From Pythium myriotylum (taxonomy: Eukaryota > Oomycota > Peronosporomycetes > Pythiales > Pythiaceae), in NCBI GenBank assembly GCA_023091665.1, contig JALJCQ010000004.1, positions 1,798,001 through 1,862,000 on the forward strand: a stretch of DNA of 64,000 nt. The letters are read 5' to 3'. Both the position numbers and the translations under genes were made by a program. Numbering within the stretch: position 1 is the first letter of the stretch; each line of letters opens with the position of its first letter. Below the pieces are notes generated by a model, which saw only the letters and a program-made list of their open reading frames with translations, made no database searches and was not told where the DNA came from. Of the stretch, positions 53,822 through 64,000 are shown piece after piece.

Positions 53822-54776
53822 CCGGCTCTGGGCACGCGCAGCGCTTCTCCGCTCCGGAGCTCTCTCCAGCTGGGGCGGCTCACGGCGGTTCGGGGAAGGC
53901 GTTGTGGAGACACGCCTCCAAGTGTGTGTGAGTGGAGGGCGCGCCCCGTCGCGTGCACCGCATAAAAAACCCAAGGGACAGTCCGGAGGACGTGGCGTGA
54001 TTGGATGAAATTAACACCGACATCCCACTCTGAAGTTGACGTTGGAGCCATTGGCGCGCGACCGCCTGGCTGCGGAGCACCCTGTACAACACGATTCAAG
54101 TGCGGGCAGGCAGCGCACGGCGCAACAGCGAGAGTGTGGACAATAACCTGTCATAAAGCATAAAAGGGTGAAACCACATGGAAGAGCGGCATCGGATCTC
54201 GTAAAAGTTGCCATCGAGCCGGTGCCAAAGCACCAAAAAGATCCGGAGCTGGTGGCTTTCTATTTTTCGCCACAAAAAGCTCAATTGCGCCGGGGAGAAG
54301 GCGGAACTGTATGCTTGCCTTCCAATCGCGAGCATGCATCCATCGCGCGTGGAGCGTCGTCTCCCGACGGAATCTTCGCTCTCGACGCCGCGCGGCTGCG
54401 TCGCGTCGGGTCGGGTCGGGGGGCCTCCTCCCGTCCTGAGTTCTCGAAGGCGAAGCGCGCCATGTCGGGAGTGGTGGATGACGCGAAGGGTGGAGCGAGA
54501 CGTCATCGCGGATGGCTGGTGCTTGGCTCCGAGAAGAGCGGGATGTGCAATCGACGTGACACACGATCGTCTGGACGGCTAGTTTCTGACGTTGAAGTGT
54601 CCTGTCGACGAATCTCTCTCTCTCTACAGACAATCGAACCACATCTATTATGTACACGTGCCATTTGCGCAACCAACCAACCGATACGATCGCTCCCAGA
54701 ACAACAGGCGTGTGGCTGCGGACAGCACTTCAGTCGTGATCCTGAACCAGAGAGAAAGGCTGGCGATATATCGCCA
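53822..54776. other. Region between the two phosphatase genes
   Basis: Contains the putative promoter of the FYVE phosphatase (near 54030) and a doubtful - strand ORF listed separately. The + strand frames run antisense into the next phosphatase gene and are not supported. Confidence 0.4.
54096..54506 (-). CDS. Possible small gene, unknown
   Basis: 136 codons from a true ATG, about 80 bases downstream of a CACTTCAAC motif (54591-54599) that resembles the promoter element used elsewhere in the window. No domain; Arg-rich N-terminus. The two other - strand frames are also open for long distances, so composition alone could explain it. Confidence 0.25.
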   Translation of the reverse strand: MTSRSTLRVIHHSRHGALRLRELRTGGGPPTRPDATQPRGVESEDSVGRRRSTRDGCMLAIGRQAYSSAFSPAQLSFLWRKIESHQLRIFLVLWHRLDGNFYEIRCRSSMWFHPFMLYDRLLSTLSLLRRALPART

Positions 54777-55820
54777 TCACATGAGCACACATGGGTTACT
54801 GCCTCGGGGTGGCGTCGGAGCCGCGCCGTCACGGACCACGAACGTTGCTCCCCGATCCTCGATCCGACCCTGCAAAAGAGCGTCGATCTCGCTCTCGGAG
54901 AGCGAGTTCTTCCCGCTGAACAGCCTCCGCTCGTCCGCGAGCAACGCCCGGAAGAAGCCACTGTTGGGGATGATGACAGGGCGGCTTCTGTGGGTGTGGT
55001 TGAACGCCTGGACGAGCGACCAGCGGTGAGCCCGCATCAAATACATGATCACAAGCGTCGCAGAGCGAGAAATCCCTTGCGTGCAGTGCACTAGCACGCG
55101 GAACTGCTTGCTCGTTGAGTGCATGGCTCGCACGCCGTCGATGAAAGCAAACGTGGCATCGAAGTAGCTCGCGATGTCAGCGTCGCTCTGGTCAGGAATC
55201 TTCACCTCGTGGTAACTGACGCCATCTCCTTCGAACACGTTTCCGAGGTCAAGCGTCGCATTAACGATGTGCGTGATGCCCAAGTCCCGAACGATCTTGT
55301 CCGACTTGGCATGCCACATGTTCCCAAGATAGAGGAACGAGTCCTCGATTTCGTTCGGGTATATGACACGGTTGATCGCGATAGCATCGCGCGGCTGCTC
55401 TTGATGGAGTGTCGTGTAGAACGGGTACTTGGCGTGGAAGTCGGCAAAGCTGTCGCCCAGCGTCGCGACGCTTGCGACCGTGCCTTCGTCTACGAGCAGT
55501 CTCTTGAGCGTTTCCCGCCACGTACCACACTCGTCCGTGCCGTCCCCGACGAGCACGACCTCTCGCAAGAAGCGCTTGGCCTGTGAGAAGTTCTCGCGAT
55601 GCGGAGCCTGCAGCTGCGCGTCGACATCACCCATAGTCTGCGCGTTTGCGACGGGCGGCACGTGCACACTGTTGAGAAGTGTGTTGGCGCGCACGGCTTC
55701 GGTCGGGCGAACGTCGAGGACCACGACACCAATGTAGAAATTGTTAAACAGCCATTGTCGATCGACGACACGCGTGCCCACTTGGCGGCGGCTCTCGGTA
55801 TTGGTGTCGAACACGGCCAT
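54777..55820 (-). CDS. MKP-like dual-specificity phosphatase with C-terminal CaaX box
   Basis: 347 residues from ATG 55820 (frame open upstream, but the next start is GTG). Same order as its neighbour: degenerate rhodanese-like domain (about 15-140, VVLDVRPTEAV) and dual-specificity phosphatase (about 150-300) with HCTQGISRS (Cys246, Arg252) and YPNEIEDSFLYLGNMWHA. Sequence identity with the FYVE phosphatase is clear throughout the phosphatase part. There is no FYVE domain; instead the protein ends in PCVLM followed by the stop, a CaaX box predicted to be farnesylated. Tandem paralogues, same strand, 0.95 kb apart. Confidence 0.92.
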   Translation of the reverse strand: MAVFDTNTESRRQVGTRVVDRQWLFNNFYIGVVVLDVRPTEAVRANTLLNSVHVPPVANAQTMGDVDAQLQAPHRENFSQAKRFLREVVLVGDGTDECGTWRETLKRLLVDEGTVASVATLGDSFADFHAKYPFYTTLHQEQPRDAIAINRVIYPNEIEDSFLYLGNMWHAKSDKIVRDLGITHIVNATLDLGNVFEGDGVSYHEVKIPDQSDADIASYFDATFAFIDGVRAMHSTSKQFRVLVHCTQGISRSATLVIMYLMRAHRWSLVQAFNHTHRSRPVIIPNSGFFRALLADERRLFSGKNSLSESEIDALLQGRIEDRGATFVVRDGAAPTPPRGSNPCVLM

Positions 55821-56431
55821 CTCTGCAGTGAGATCAACACGCAGTTGGCAATGGCCCGTGGGTGCATCGGAGCTGCTCACCAGGTTCCTCAGACAGGGTG
55901 GATGGGTCAGCCTGCGTTTTCTGCTTGCGATTGGTCGAAAACCTGTTCGGTGGCTACACTTTGAAGCCGCCGGTGTCTATTTCTACAATTATAGACATAG
56001 TTGTCTCCCAAATTCAATTGATGGTCAATCCACTTCCTGAATAAAACACCTGAACGTGTTTTAATCGTTTCAGAGTGATGGTCCCAACCCCCGCGCAAAC
56101 CTCTTTTTGTGTGGGGGGCAACCAACGTGTGAAGGGAAACCTGGCGGGCTCGGCCAACGGCGGCGAGGAAGTTGCGCCGGCGCGGCACGATTCTCGGCGC
56201 GATACGGCACTTCACAGCGATAGGAACCGCGCCATCGTGTCCGCGACGTCTCGCGCTATCCATCGGTGGGCTTCCCGGTCTCGAATTCGTCCTGCCGGCC
56301 CCGTAAACCGACCGGCAAGCGAGCGTGGCCAATCTCGAAGACTGTTGGCGTCCCCACCTTAAAGGCGCGACATCTCGTGCCACGACGTCGCTGTTCTATC
56401 GACAGAGTGAACGAGCAGTGTGAATTCAACT
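55821..56431. other. Divergent region between phosphatase and PHD genes
   Basis: No gene supported. Contains TTTGAAGCC near 55961, a weak relative of the promoter motif, on the side of the phosphatase gene. Confidence 0.45.
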
Positions 56432-59400
56432 ATGACGTCGGTTCAAAATGGCGTAGACGACGGCGCCTATCGCCCGGGGGTCAAATGTTGCGTCTGTCTC
56501 GAAGAAGTCGATTACCGCGGGACGGCGCTCATCCAGTGTCGCCGCTGCCACATCAACGTGCATGTCAAGTGCTACGGCGTGACTGTGCCGACAGATGGCT
56601 CGCCGTGGCTCTGCGAGCCGTGCAAGTACATGGAGAATGACAAGCTGAAAATGCAGCCATATTGCATTGTCTGTCCGACCGAAGGTGGCGCGCTTCGCCA
56701 AACGAATCAGACCGGCGTGTGGTGCCACGTGCTGTGCATGAACTGGATTCCAGAGCTTTCGCATAGTCTCTCGGGGGAGATGAACGAAGTTCTCGATATC
56801 CGTGCACTCGACAGAAGCCGCCAATCGTTGAAGTGCTCGATCTGCGGTTTGAAAGGCGGGTGTATTCAGTGCGTTAGTGGGCGTTGCGCCAAGGCCTTCC
56901 ACGTGATATGCGCGATGCGTGTCCACTCAGACACAGTATTTACAGGTTACAACAATGAAAACCAGCAAGTATACCACTGCAAGACTCATCTGAACGATAT
57001 CGCAACCTTCAAGTACGAAATGGTCGACACCTCGTGGAAAAACTCACCTTTAATTGCCAAATTTCTCGAGGAGACGCCGGCGTTGAAGAATAGGTGTCGT
57101 GTGTGTGGTAACAAAGTCCAGCCCAATCACTTCGTGCGTCACGAGGAGACTTGCCTTATCGGATGGCTTGCAAAAGAAGAGTCACGGATACGGCGTGTGC
57201 GACTGGAAGAGTTGGGAATCCTTCCCGCTGCGATTGACTACGGTGCTGGCGGGAAAGGAGCCAATCGGAGCGACTCGAATCCATCAAAGAATAGAAAGAA
57301 TGGAGCACCGATGCGCCCGTGTCCCCAATGCGGTGAACAAGTGCGCGAAACATTGATGATGGGTCACATGAAGAATAACTGCACGAAAACGAGAGTTTCA
57401 TCGAAGCGTGCGAAGAATCCAGTCGCAATCAATCTGCAGAATACGCAGCAGATTTCTGAAACGGTCGATTTAACACAAGATGAGCAGCCTGCCCCTGTGG
57501 TAGATCTGACCGACGTTCTTTATGCAACTTGGCCCGGGCAAGCCGCCGGGAGTCTGCTGGACTCGACGAACTTTTGGAGGATACTGAATAACAATTTCTT
57601 CAGCAACAAGATTCTGCTAAAGAAGCGGATGGAGCCTCTATGCAAAAACCTTTGTGGAGCGCGACTGGAAGATATGGGAGATTTTAGCCAGAAGACGTCT
57701 CCACACGATTCTATCAAGTGTTCTGATACTGTCCTTTTTGAACGCGGGGAAGGAGGTTCTGAGAGATTGACAATGAGTAGCATCGTTCACCGTTGCGATT
57801 TCATGATGCGTGCAAGCAGGATGCGCTGCATCGACGATCTATTTGTGAAGCCTCTTGTCCAATTGAGTCACCAAGAATTGCCCGTTGGACCTGAAGACTC
57901 ATCAAACGGACAAGAAGTTAACGGGCAACCAGAAATTTCTGGGTCGCTGCGAGACTTGCTTGTGCAATTCAAGAGCACAGACGGAGATTCAGCAACGTGT
58001 CGTTTTGCGTTTCGACTGAAGGACACCGAGAACAGCAACAACAACAACGAAACGGATGAAGTGTGGAGTCGTTATCATCCAGATGCCATCTCAGCCATTG
58101 TTGGGGCCGGACTCGAAAAGTGCAAGCCGCCTAATCATAGCGAACTGTGGATTTCACTGCAGGATCTGCAGGGTCTATCCTCGTCGGACAACACGGAGGT
58201 CGATGAGTTGACACCTGAGATAAGTCTACTTGTCGAGCAGCTGCGAGAACAGATGAGGTCAAACCGCTATCGAGTGCGATCGTTGTGTCGTCGAACTCAA
58301 GAGCACGACTATTCAGAAGATGCGAAGCTGAAAGAGAGATATGTGGTTGAGACGTATTTCAAAGAATTTTCGTTATGGAAGGCTCTGTGCAAGAGTTTGC
58401 TCGTTGGGTACCGTGAGTTTTGGAAGCCTACCCTAGAAGAAGCCATCGATAAGAACGAAGAGAAGGCAGAGAAGGTTGAGAACGAAGAAGAACCGGTGGA
58501 CGATGGAACATGCGTGGTTTGTTTTGATGGCCAGTCACCAGAATCCAATCCTATCATTTTCTGCGATCGATGTGACCTCGCCGTGCATCAACGGTGTTAT
58601 GGTATCCCCCACGTACCCAGCAACGAGTTCTATTGCGATAGATGCCGACTCGCAGATGATGGTAGAGATCCAGCCGCGGAAGTCTACTGTCAGTTGTGCC
58701 CATTACGCGATGGCGCTTTCAAGAAAACAATCGATGGAAAGTGGGTGCATGTAGTTTGTGCGCTTTGGTGCCCGGGTGTTTGGATTGGAAATCTCCAAAC
58801 ACTTTCCGATATTAAGCTTGTCGACTCAGCTCATCGAACGCGGTTTGTAGACACGATTCAAGAAGTTCGAGCACTCATCGACCCTCAGTCACAAGTTGTG
58901 CTTCCCTCCGCGAAGCCTTTCAAGTCATCACTTCATCACGGATCATTGTGCCGATATTGCCGGGTTGCATGTGGTCGAACCATTGGGTGCTGCCACCCTG
59001 GGTGCTCTGAGTCATTCCATCCCCTTTGCGCGTGGTTTGAAGGCTACCCAATGATCACGAAGATAGACTCCAATAACGGCTTCGTATACAGCGGTGGTGG
59101 GAGTGGGCTTTTGTTTAGCATGTTTTGCGGTAACCATCTTCCGGCTGACTACACCGCAGAACTGCGGGCTGCTCAAGCGAAGAACCGCCGTCGCTTCCGG
59201 ATTGATTCATTTTACAATACTCAGAGTAAACTGCAGCCTGTCCCAGTTCGTGGTGGGCACAAGCCCACAGTCGATGACAGTTCTGTTCTTGACGAGTGGA
59301 CAGATCGCGAGTTGTGTGCTGCTTGCTTCGACTACGCGTCTCCAGTATCAAAAGATACGCAAGACCTCTCCCAACTGAGTAAGCGCCAGCTGATGATGCG

Positions 59401-60783
59401 ATGCCAGTATTGCAATACTTTCATCCACGCTGCGTGCTGCTTGAGCGAGATTGATGACGTAACGGACCTTTTCAGAAGCAATTGGATTTGTGAAAGATGC
59501 ACCTTGGTTGGACAAAACAAGAAATCCTCAGCCTCCGGATGTGCAGTGTGTGATCGTGCGAGTGATTACATGATGCCGTGTGTGGGAGGTCTCGCAAATA
59601 CCCCGACGACACCCCCTACTTCAAACACGAAGTTGCCTCAGAATGGCTCAAGGACCCAAGAACCGTTAACCAACGGTTCAGCTGCAGAGCGCTGGATCCA
59701 CGTGCTATGCGCGAAGATGGCAAAGGTGAAACTATTCAAGCGACACGGCATGATATGTGGAACCCCGCCAGTCCTCACCAACGAGTCAAATGGAAAATGC
59801 GACCTCTGCCAAACTAGGGGGGTGAGTATCACTGTGGTAGCTTTCATGAAGATTTTTGAATTGACATGTTGTTTGTGACTATCTAGCGAAACCTCGCAAG
59901 CTGCGGTGGGTGCACAAAACGATTCCACCCGACCTGTGCTGCACGAAGAAAATTCTACGTTAGCAGGTCGAATAAGTCGGAGTGGAAGTTTTATTGTCCG
60001 TCCCATCCGCCCCTCGACGTGGCGTACGATGAGAAACGACAGGCATGGTTCACGGGAGAGATACTCGCACATTTACACGAACTTCGGCACATTTTGGAAC
60101 GAGGGCGAATGATCGTTGAAATGGCTCGACAACGTGATCGCCAGAAGAAACGAATGCTTAACCTCTGTTCCATCAAGAAAATGGAGCTATCGATGGAGAT
60201 GATTCTCAAGAAGCGACCTACTCCGATTATGAAGGATGTGTTCACTCAGTTCACGGGGGAAGCCATGGAAGATGTACCAAAACGACCAACGACGGCTTCT
60301 AGCCGAACAGCAAAAGGAAAGAGCCGAGCCCGAGTGCCAGGTGATAATGAAGAGGAAGATAATGAGATTCGGAGGTCTAGCCGTTTAACATCAACCGCGG
60401 ACGATGTTGACGTCGACACTCCGAGGAAGCGTCGTCGTACTGGTGAAGAAGAAGCAGAAGTGACTCCAAGCAGAAGGAGTTCTCGACGGATCGGAGGAAC
60501 AGAAGCCGAGAATAACTACGCATGTGAGAGCCCCAGTCAGCCCCAGCCACTTCGTGCTTCCTCTCGTGCACGATCGGCTGTAGTGAATTACTCCCCTGAG
60601 TCAGTTGCTTTGGAGTCCCGACCAAAACGGAACCGCGAGTTGAATTTCGCACACGACGAGTGTGATTTCTCGTCGTTGGCGAACAAACTTAATCGCGTCA
60701 CACGTTCTTCCGACTTCGACGAAGTGCTCCAGGAAGTCTACCCGGAACTAGTGAGTCATTTACCGACTTGTCTCAAGAGTTAG
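56432..60783 (+). CDS. Multi-PHD/ePHD chromatin protein (BRPF/JADE/PHF14-like)
   Basis: Two main exons, 56432-59821 and 59887-60783, joined in phase at GTGAGT/CTATCTAG; about 1,428 residues. Three zinc-finger clusters: PHD plus extended PHD at about 13-185 (CCVCLEEVDYRG to YHCKTH), again at about 690-905 (CVVCFDGQSPESNPIIFCDRC onward), and a third PHD-like group at about 960-1190 that continues across the intron (CDLCQTRG / NLASCGGCTKRFHPTC). Two short CxxC-HxxxxC motifs lie at about 225-330. The C-terminus is basic and disordered (TPRKRRRTGEEEAE). This PHD-ePHD pairing reads histone H3 tails in acetyltransferase complexes. A final intron starting GTGAGT near 60750 could replace the last ten residues by a single Phe. 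Confidence 0.9.
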
Positions 60784-61025
60784 TGCTGACAACAATGTTT
60801 TACTGCAGTTTTAAGGACTTGGTGAAATGTAGACAAGATCGCATTATCAACGCCAACTGCGGATAATGGAATAGAGTGTGGTCATGGGCACCCATTCGAT
60901 CGCGAAGGGCAAATGCAAAGCGCTCGAGCTGAACTTTCTCGTGTATTTTTAGGATATTCAGAAGATCGCCCGAACTGGTTGTCTCCAACATAGGGAGTTG
61001 AGGGTAGTACGTGGCATGAGGAGTT

Positions 61026-64000
61026 ATGAGCTTCCACTCGCCGAACACCATTCGGGAACCTCAAGGTGAACTACACAGCAGATCTGGCGCAACTGAATGC
61101 GGGTATCTGATCACCCCGCCTTCTTCTGCTGCATCCTCGACTGATACAATCACAACAACTGATGAAGATGCACGAAATTGCGAAGAATGGGACCTTTTTC
61201 CTGAGTGCGAACGTGTCAGTTGCCCAACATCGGAATCAAAGTTGCTCAGCCTTGATGATTTGCCTTCAATCTTTAAGAGTGATGAATGTTTAACCGACAG
61301 TGAGACTGACGATTCTGATGCGGGCGAGAACAAAGATATCGTGCTGGCGAAAGAAACCGAGCAACGAGAGCCCTTATATCGACTTATCCTTCCAGGAGAA
61401 CAAGTAACATCTCGTGAAGAATGCGCCATTGAGGCGTCGACAGCTCACGAAGAGACGTGTGCTGTCTTGGTAGCCGCCAAGTACAGCGATATCCCCCCAA
61501 CCTCGGCTAGACCAAGCACCTCGTTCTCTACAAGCAACGGCGATCAGCCTGTGTCATCAGCAACGTCAAGCAGAATAAAGGTATTTGTACGTGTTCGACC
61601 ACGAAGTCGGTGGGAGCCTATTTGCAACACCGTATCTGTCGGAGAGGAAGGAAAGACACTACGTGTCCACTCGACCACCACAGGGTCCGTCACGGAATCG
61701 ACAGTCGATATGGTATTCGGGGAGAACTCGATCCAGGCATCTGTATTCGCAGCAGTCGAACCCGGTATCCACGCTGCCCTAGATGGAATTAATGCAACTA
61801 TATTTGCGTACGGTCAGACTGGCACCGGTAAGACGTACACAATGTTCGGAGATGAGGCCAGCTCTTCCCCAAGCAGTGAGGCGACCACAGTCCTTCCCAG
61901 TTGGGGTCTGATCCCGCGTGTTTTTTGGGAACTGTGTGGTCGGGCTCGCGCTATAAGCGAAAAAGCCAGCGTGAAACTCACAACTAGCTTTCTCCAAATC
62001 TACAATGATCGAGTATTTGACCTGTTGACAGATCGAAAAAGACAGAAACCGCTTATTCTACGGGAGCAACCGAGTGGCGACGGAACAACAAATGTCATAC
62101 TGCAAGGTCTGCTATGTGTGCCGGTGCCCTGCTTTGCGGAGGCGTTACGGCTCGTAGAGCAAGGAAGAGCGAATCGCTCTGTTCGCGAGACTGAACAAAA
62201 TTCATCGAGCAGCCGAAGTCACGCGATCGTGCAAATCCACATAACCACCGAGGTGGCGCTAAAGAACGGTGACAAGCGTACACGGACATCTCGCTTCAAT
62301 CTTGTCGATCTCGCAGGATCGGAGAAGTGGAACACCGACATCGACATGGAAGACTACCACACCATCGAGTTAAAGAATATCAACGCCAGTTTGTCGGCGC
62401 TCGGAAATTGTATCGCCGCTCTAGCCGAGACGGGTAGGCGTCATATCCCCTATCGCGACTCCACTCTCACCAGACTGCTTCAAGACTCGTTCGGAGGAAA
62501 CACCATGTCATTTTTAATCGCGACGATAAGCCCTTCTTCCAGAGCGAGTGAAGAGACCATTCGCACATTACAGTTCGCCGACCGAGCTCGATCTGTAATG
62601 CAGGTAATACGCGTGAACGAATCCTACAGTGGTAGCTCGGAGCTATTAGCTGCGAAAGCTCAGATTAAGGCACTGCGCGAAAGGTTGGCTCAAGAGCAAA
62701 AGCGTCGCCGTGAGACGCGGATAAAAGAACACGAGGCAATGGCTAAAGACTTTGCTGCAAAACTCCAAGCAAAAGATGATGAACTAAAGCAAGCGATCAG
62801 AGATAATCAGGTGTTCTCGAAGTGGAGGGAGGAAGACTTGAAGCGAATTCGGGAGCTGGAGGCTCGAGTCAAGGCAATGGAATGCTGCGCTGGGATGGTT
62901 AGCGATTCTGACCAATTGGATGATTCGGCCACGTCCAATGAGAGAGCACCTAATGACAATCAAGGCTCAGAGAGCTTGACTAGAGGTACCAGCCTAGTCG
63001 CAGGCCTCAGCAAGAAAGCACAAAATCGGACTTTAGTCAGCCGTGGGCAGAGAAATGGACCGATCTCATCGACCGAACGAATTGCACAGCCGCGTGGAGG
63101 CTCATATAGGTCGCTCATAAACAAGTACACTGGCCAGAAACAAGACGGTCGATGCCGCCTTGACGAGGGCAATCGCTGTGGAGACAATAACCAGCCTTCC
63201 AATCAAGAAAATACTTGTTCAAAGAGTTTCGCGAACAGCATCCATCACGATCCAGTAAACTCACCCCAAGGATGGGAAAGTCAACTCGCCCGCCCCACCG
63301 GCAACTTATCATTCCAGGCGCAGCAGCTCCACGCTGAAACTAACCATTCATCTTCGCCTAAACTCCAAGTCAACTCCCAAACAATAGATTTTGCGGGTAT
63401 CGGTGGGTCAGGTGCCAAAGCCATAGCGGCATTGGGCAAAGCTGAGTCTCTTCCAACATTAAGAATGGGAGTGCGAGACAACTCGGTGACATCATCTCAC
63501 GAGTACGTTGGTCGGGATCCCATTTCCAAGTTTGCGTGGCAGCTTCCTGTCGTTCAATCTACTTCTAACCCAGAACCCGCGGCTATTGCTCGAGGTGAAT
63601 CTCCGCGCATGTCACTTGCCTCCGAGGTTTGTACGAAGCACAGCTTGAAAGGCTGTGTATTGTGTGCCGTCAACGAGTCCCGCTCTCAGGTGATGAGCGT
63701 TAAGTCCGTTATTTCGTCTCAAATGCCGCATTCTCCGTCAGTCTCCTCAATGACACCTTCCTTTAGTGCGAGTAATGTTCAGCCTCCATGCGAGCGACAT
63801 CGTCTTCCAGGATGCTTCATCTGCATGAAGTCGACCGTAGAACCTGTGTGGAAGTCGTCCACGTCTATGTCGTCGCCATCACCTTCGGTGCCTAACTCGA
63901 TTACCACTAGTGCAAATATATCGCAGCAAGTCGACTCGAAATCACTCCCACGACCACAGCAAGATGCCAAGTGTTCCGTCCACACGCTCACCAACTGCGT
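61026..64000 (+). CDS. Kinesin motor protein, C-terminus cut by window end
   Basis: Uninterrupted frame of at least 991 codons. ATG 61026 is preceded in frame by three stops (TGA, TAG, TGA), so the start is firm. A disordered acidic N-terminal extension of about 180 residues precedes the motor domain (about 184-535), with P-loop GQTGTGKTYTMFGDE, switch I SSSRSHAIVQIH, switch II LVDLAGSEKW, LKNINASLSALGNCIAAL and HIPYRDSTLTRLLQDS. A coiled coil follows (about 540-620, AKAQIKALRERLAQEQKRR). The tail is disordered with three CxxHxLxxC motifs: CTKHSLKGCVLC (63630), CERHRLPGCFIC (63789) and CSVHTLTNC (63972), the last cut off. Microtubule-based transport; family within the kinesins not assignable by eye. 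Confidence 0.93.
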   Translation, partial: MSFHSPNTIREPQGELHSRSGATECGYLITPPSSAASSTDTITTTDEDARNCEEWDLFPECERVSCPTSESKLLSLDDLPSIFKSDECLTDSETDDSDAGENKDIVLAKETEQREPLYRLILPGEQVTSREECAIEASTAHEETCAVLVAAKYSDIPPTSARPSTSFSTSNGDQPVSSATSSRIKVFVRVRPRSRWEPICNTVSVGEEGKTLRVHSTTTGSVTESTVDMVFGENSIQASVFAAVEPGIHAALDGINATIFAYGQTGTGKTYTMFGDEASSSPSSEATTVLPSWGLIPRVFWELCGRARAISEKASVKLTTSFLQIYNDRVFDLLTDRKRQKPLILREQPSGDGTTNVILQGLLCVPVPCFAEALRLVEQGRANRSVRETEQNSSSSRSHAIVQIHITTEVALKNGDKRTRTSRFNLVDLAGSEKWNTDIDMEDYHTIELKNINASLSALGNCIAALAETGRRHIPYRDSTLTRLLQDSFGGNTMSFLIATISPSSRASEETIRTLQFADRARSVMQVIRVNESYSGSSELLAAKAQIKALRERLAQEQKRRRETRIKEHEAMAKDFAAKLQAKDDELKQAIRDNQVFSKWREEDLKRIRELEARVKAMECCAGMVSDSDQLDDSATSNERAPNDNQGSESLTRGTSLVAGLSKKAQNRTLVSRGQRNGPISSTERIAQPRGGSYRSLINKYTGQKQDGRCRLDEGNRCGDNNQPSNQENTCSKSFANSIHHDPVNSPQGWESQLARPTGNLSFQAQQLHAETNHSSSPKLQVNSQTIDFAGIGGSGAKAIAALGKAESLPTLRMGVRDNSVTSSHEYVGRDPISKFAWQLPVVQSTSNPEPAAIARGESPRMSLASEVCTKHSLKGCVLCAVNESRSQVMSVKSVISSQMPHSPSVSSMTPSFSASNVQPPCERHRLPGCFICMKSTVEPVWKSSTSMSSPSPSVPNSITTSANISQQVDSKSLPRPQQDAKCSVHTLTNC

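Noticed and set aside
52880..53965. 361-codon + strand frame
   Set aside because: Antisense to the rhodanese-DSP-FYVE coding sequence.
1..64000. CRISPR arrays, bacterial operons, tRNA or rRNA genes, RXLR or CRN effectors
   Set aside because: No regularly spaced short repeats, no cloverleaf with a T-loop consensus, and no secreted protein with an RXLR or LFLAK motif was seen on either strand.

Overview
Eukaryotic nuclear DNA, almost certainly from an oomycete (Peronosporales/Pythiales type). The evidence is: short GT-AG introns of about 55-85 bases, compact genes, CA-containing initiator-like promoters, START-FYVE-GAF and rhodanese-phosphatase-FYVE domain combinations, and oomycete-like versions of ARPC2, SCYL2 and a MULE transposase. 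There is no bacterial operon structure, no CRISPR array and no rRNA or tRNA gene that I can see.

Layout. From 1.3 to 25.3 kb lies a tandem array of nine 4-coumarate-CoA-ligase-like acyl-CoA synthetases (ANL superfamily). Copy 1 is on the + strand and copies 2-9 on the - strand. Every copy has an Arg-rich presequence-like N-terminus ending in RALS or close to it, and none has a peroxisomal SKL tail, so the family looks mitochondrial. Copies 1-6 have six introns, copies 8 and 9 only the first three, and copy 7 only the first. Copies 2, 3 and 4 share patches of near-identity that include introns, which suggests gene conversion. Copy 1, and possibly copy 2, carry frameshifts near the N-terminus. 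A CAACTTCAA-type element lies 55-140 bases upstream of the start in copies 2-9.

From 25.4 to 28.1 kb is a 2.7-kb gap with no convincing gene, followed by a START-FYVE-GAF protein (28.1-30.8), mitochondrial dihydroxy-acid dehydratase (31.1-32.9, -), a disordered unknown protein (33.3-34.9), a cyclophilin (35.0-36.5, -) divergent from ribosomal protein uL13 (36.8-38.0), and an SCYL2-like pseudokinase (38.3-41.2, -). A MULE DNA transposon with recognisable terminal inverted repeats occupies 41.4-43.6. It is followed by a roughly 0.27-0.3-kb tandem repeat that carries a fragment matching the upstream region of ligase copy 4. That repeat runs into the promoter of a DUF1348/NTF2-like gene (44.3-44.9). 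Next come a Pro-rich unknown (45.4-45.9), a mitochondrial stand-alone PheT-like tRNA-binding protein (46.5-47.1, -), ARPC2 (47.3-48.6, -) and a PH-domain membrane protein (48.9-50.3). The stretch 50.2-51.6 is a patchwork of duplicated fragments of its neighbours.

The last block holds two MKP-like phosphatases on the - strand: a rhodanese-DSP-FYVE protein (51.7-53.8) and a shorter paralogue (54.8-55.8) that lacks FYVE but ends in a CaaX box. They are followed by a multi-PHD chromatin protein (56.4-60.8) and a kinesin (61.0 to the window end, truncated) with repeated Cys/His motifs in its tail.

The array, dehydratase, DUF1348 and tRNA-binding proteins all have mitochondrial-type N-termini. The two phosphatases and the START-FYVE protein point to phosphoinositide or membrane-based signalling. 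Intron borders were deduced by eye from GT/AG sites, phase and paralogue alignment, and all localisation statements are inferences.
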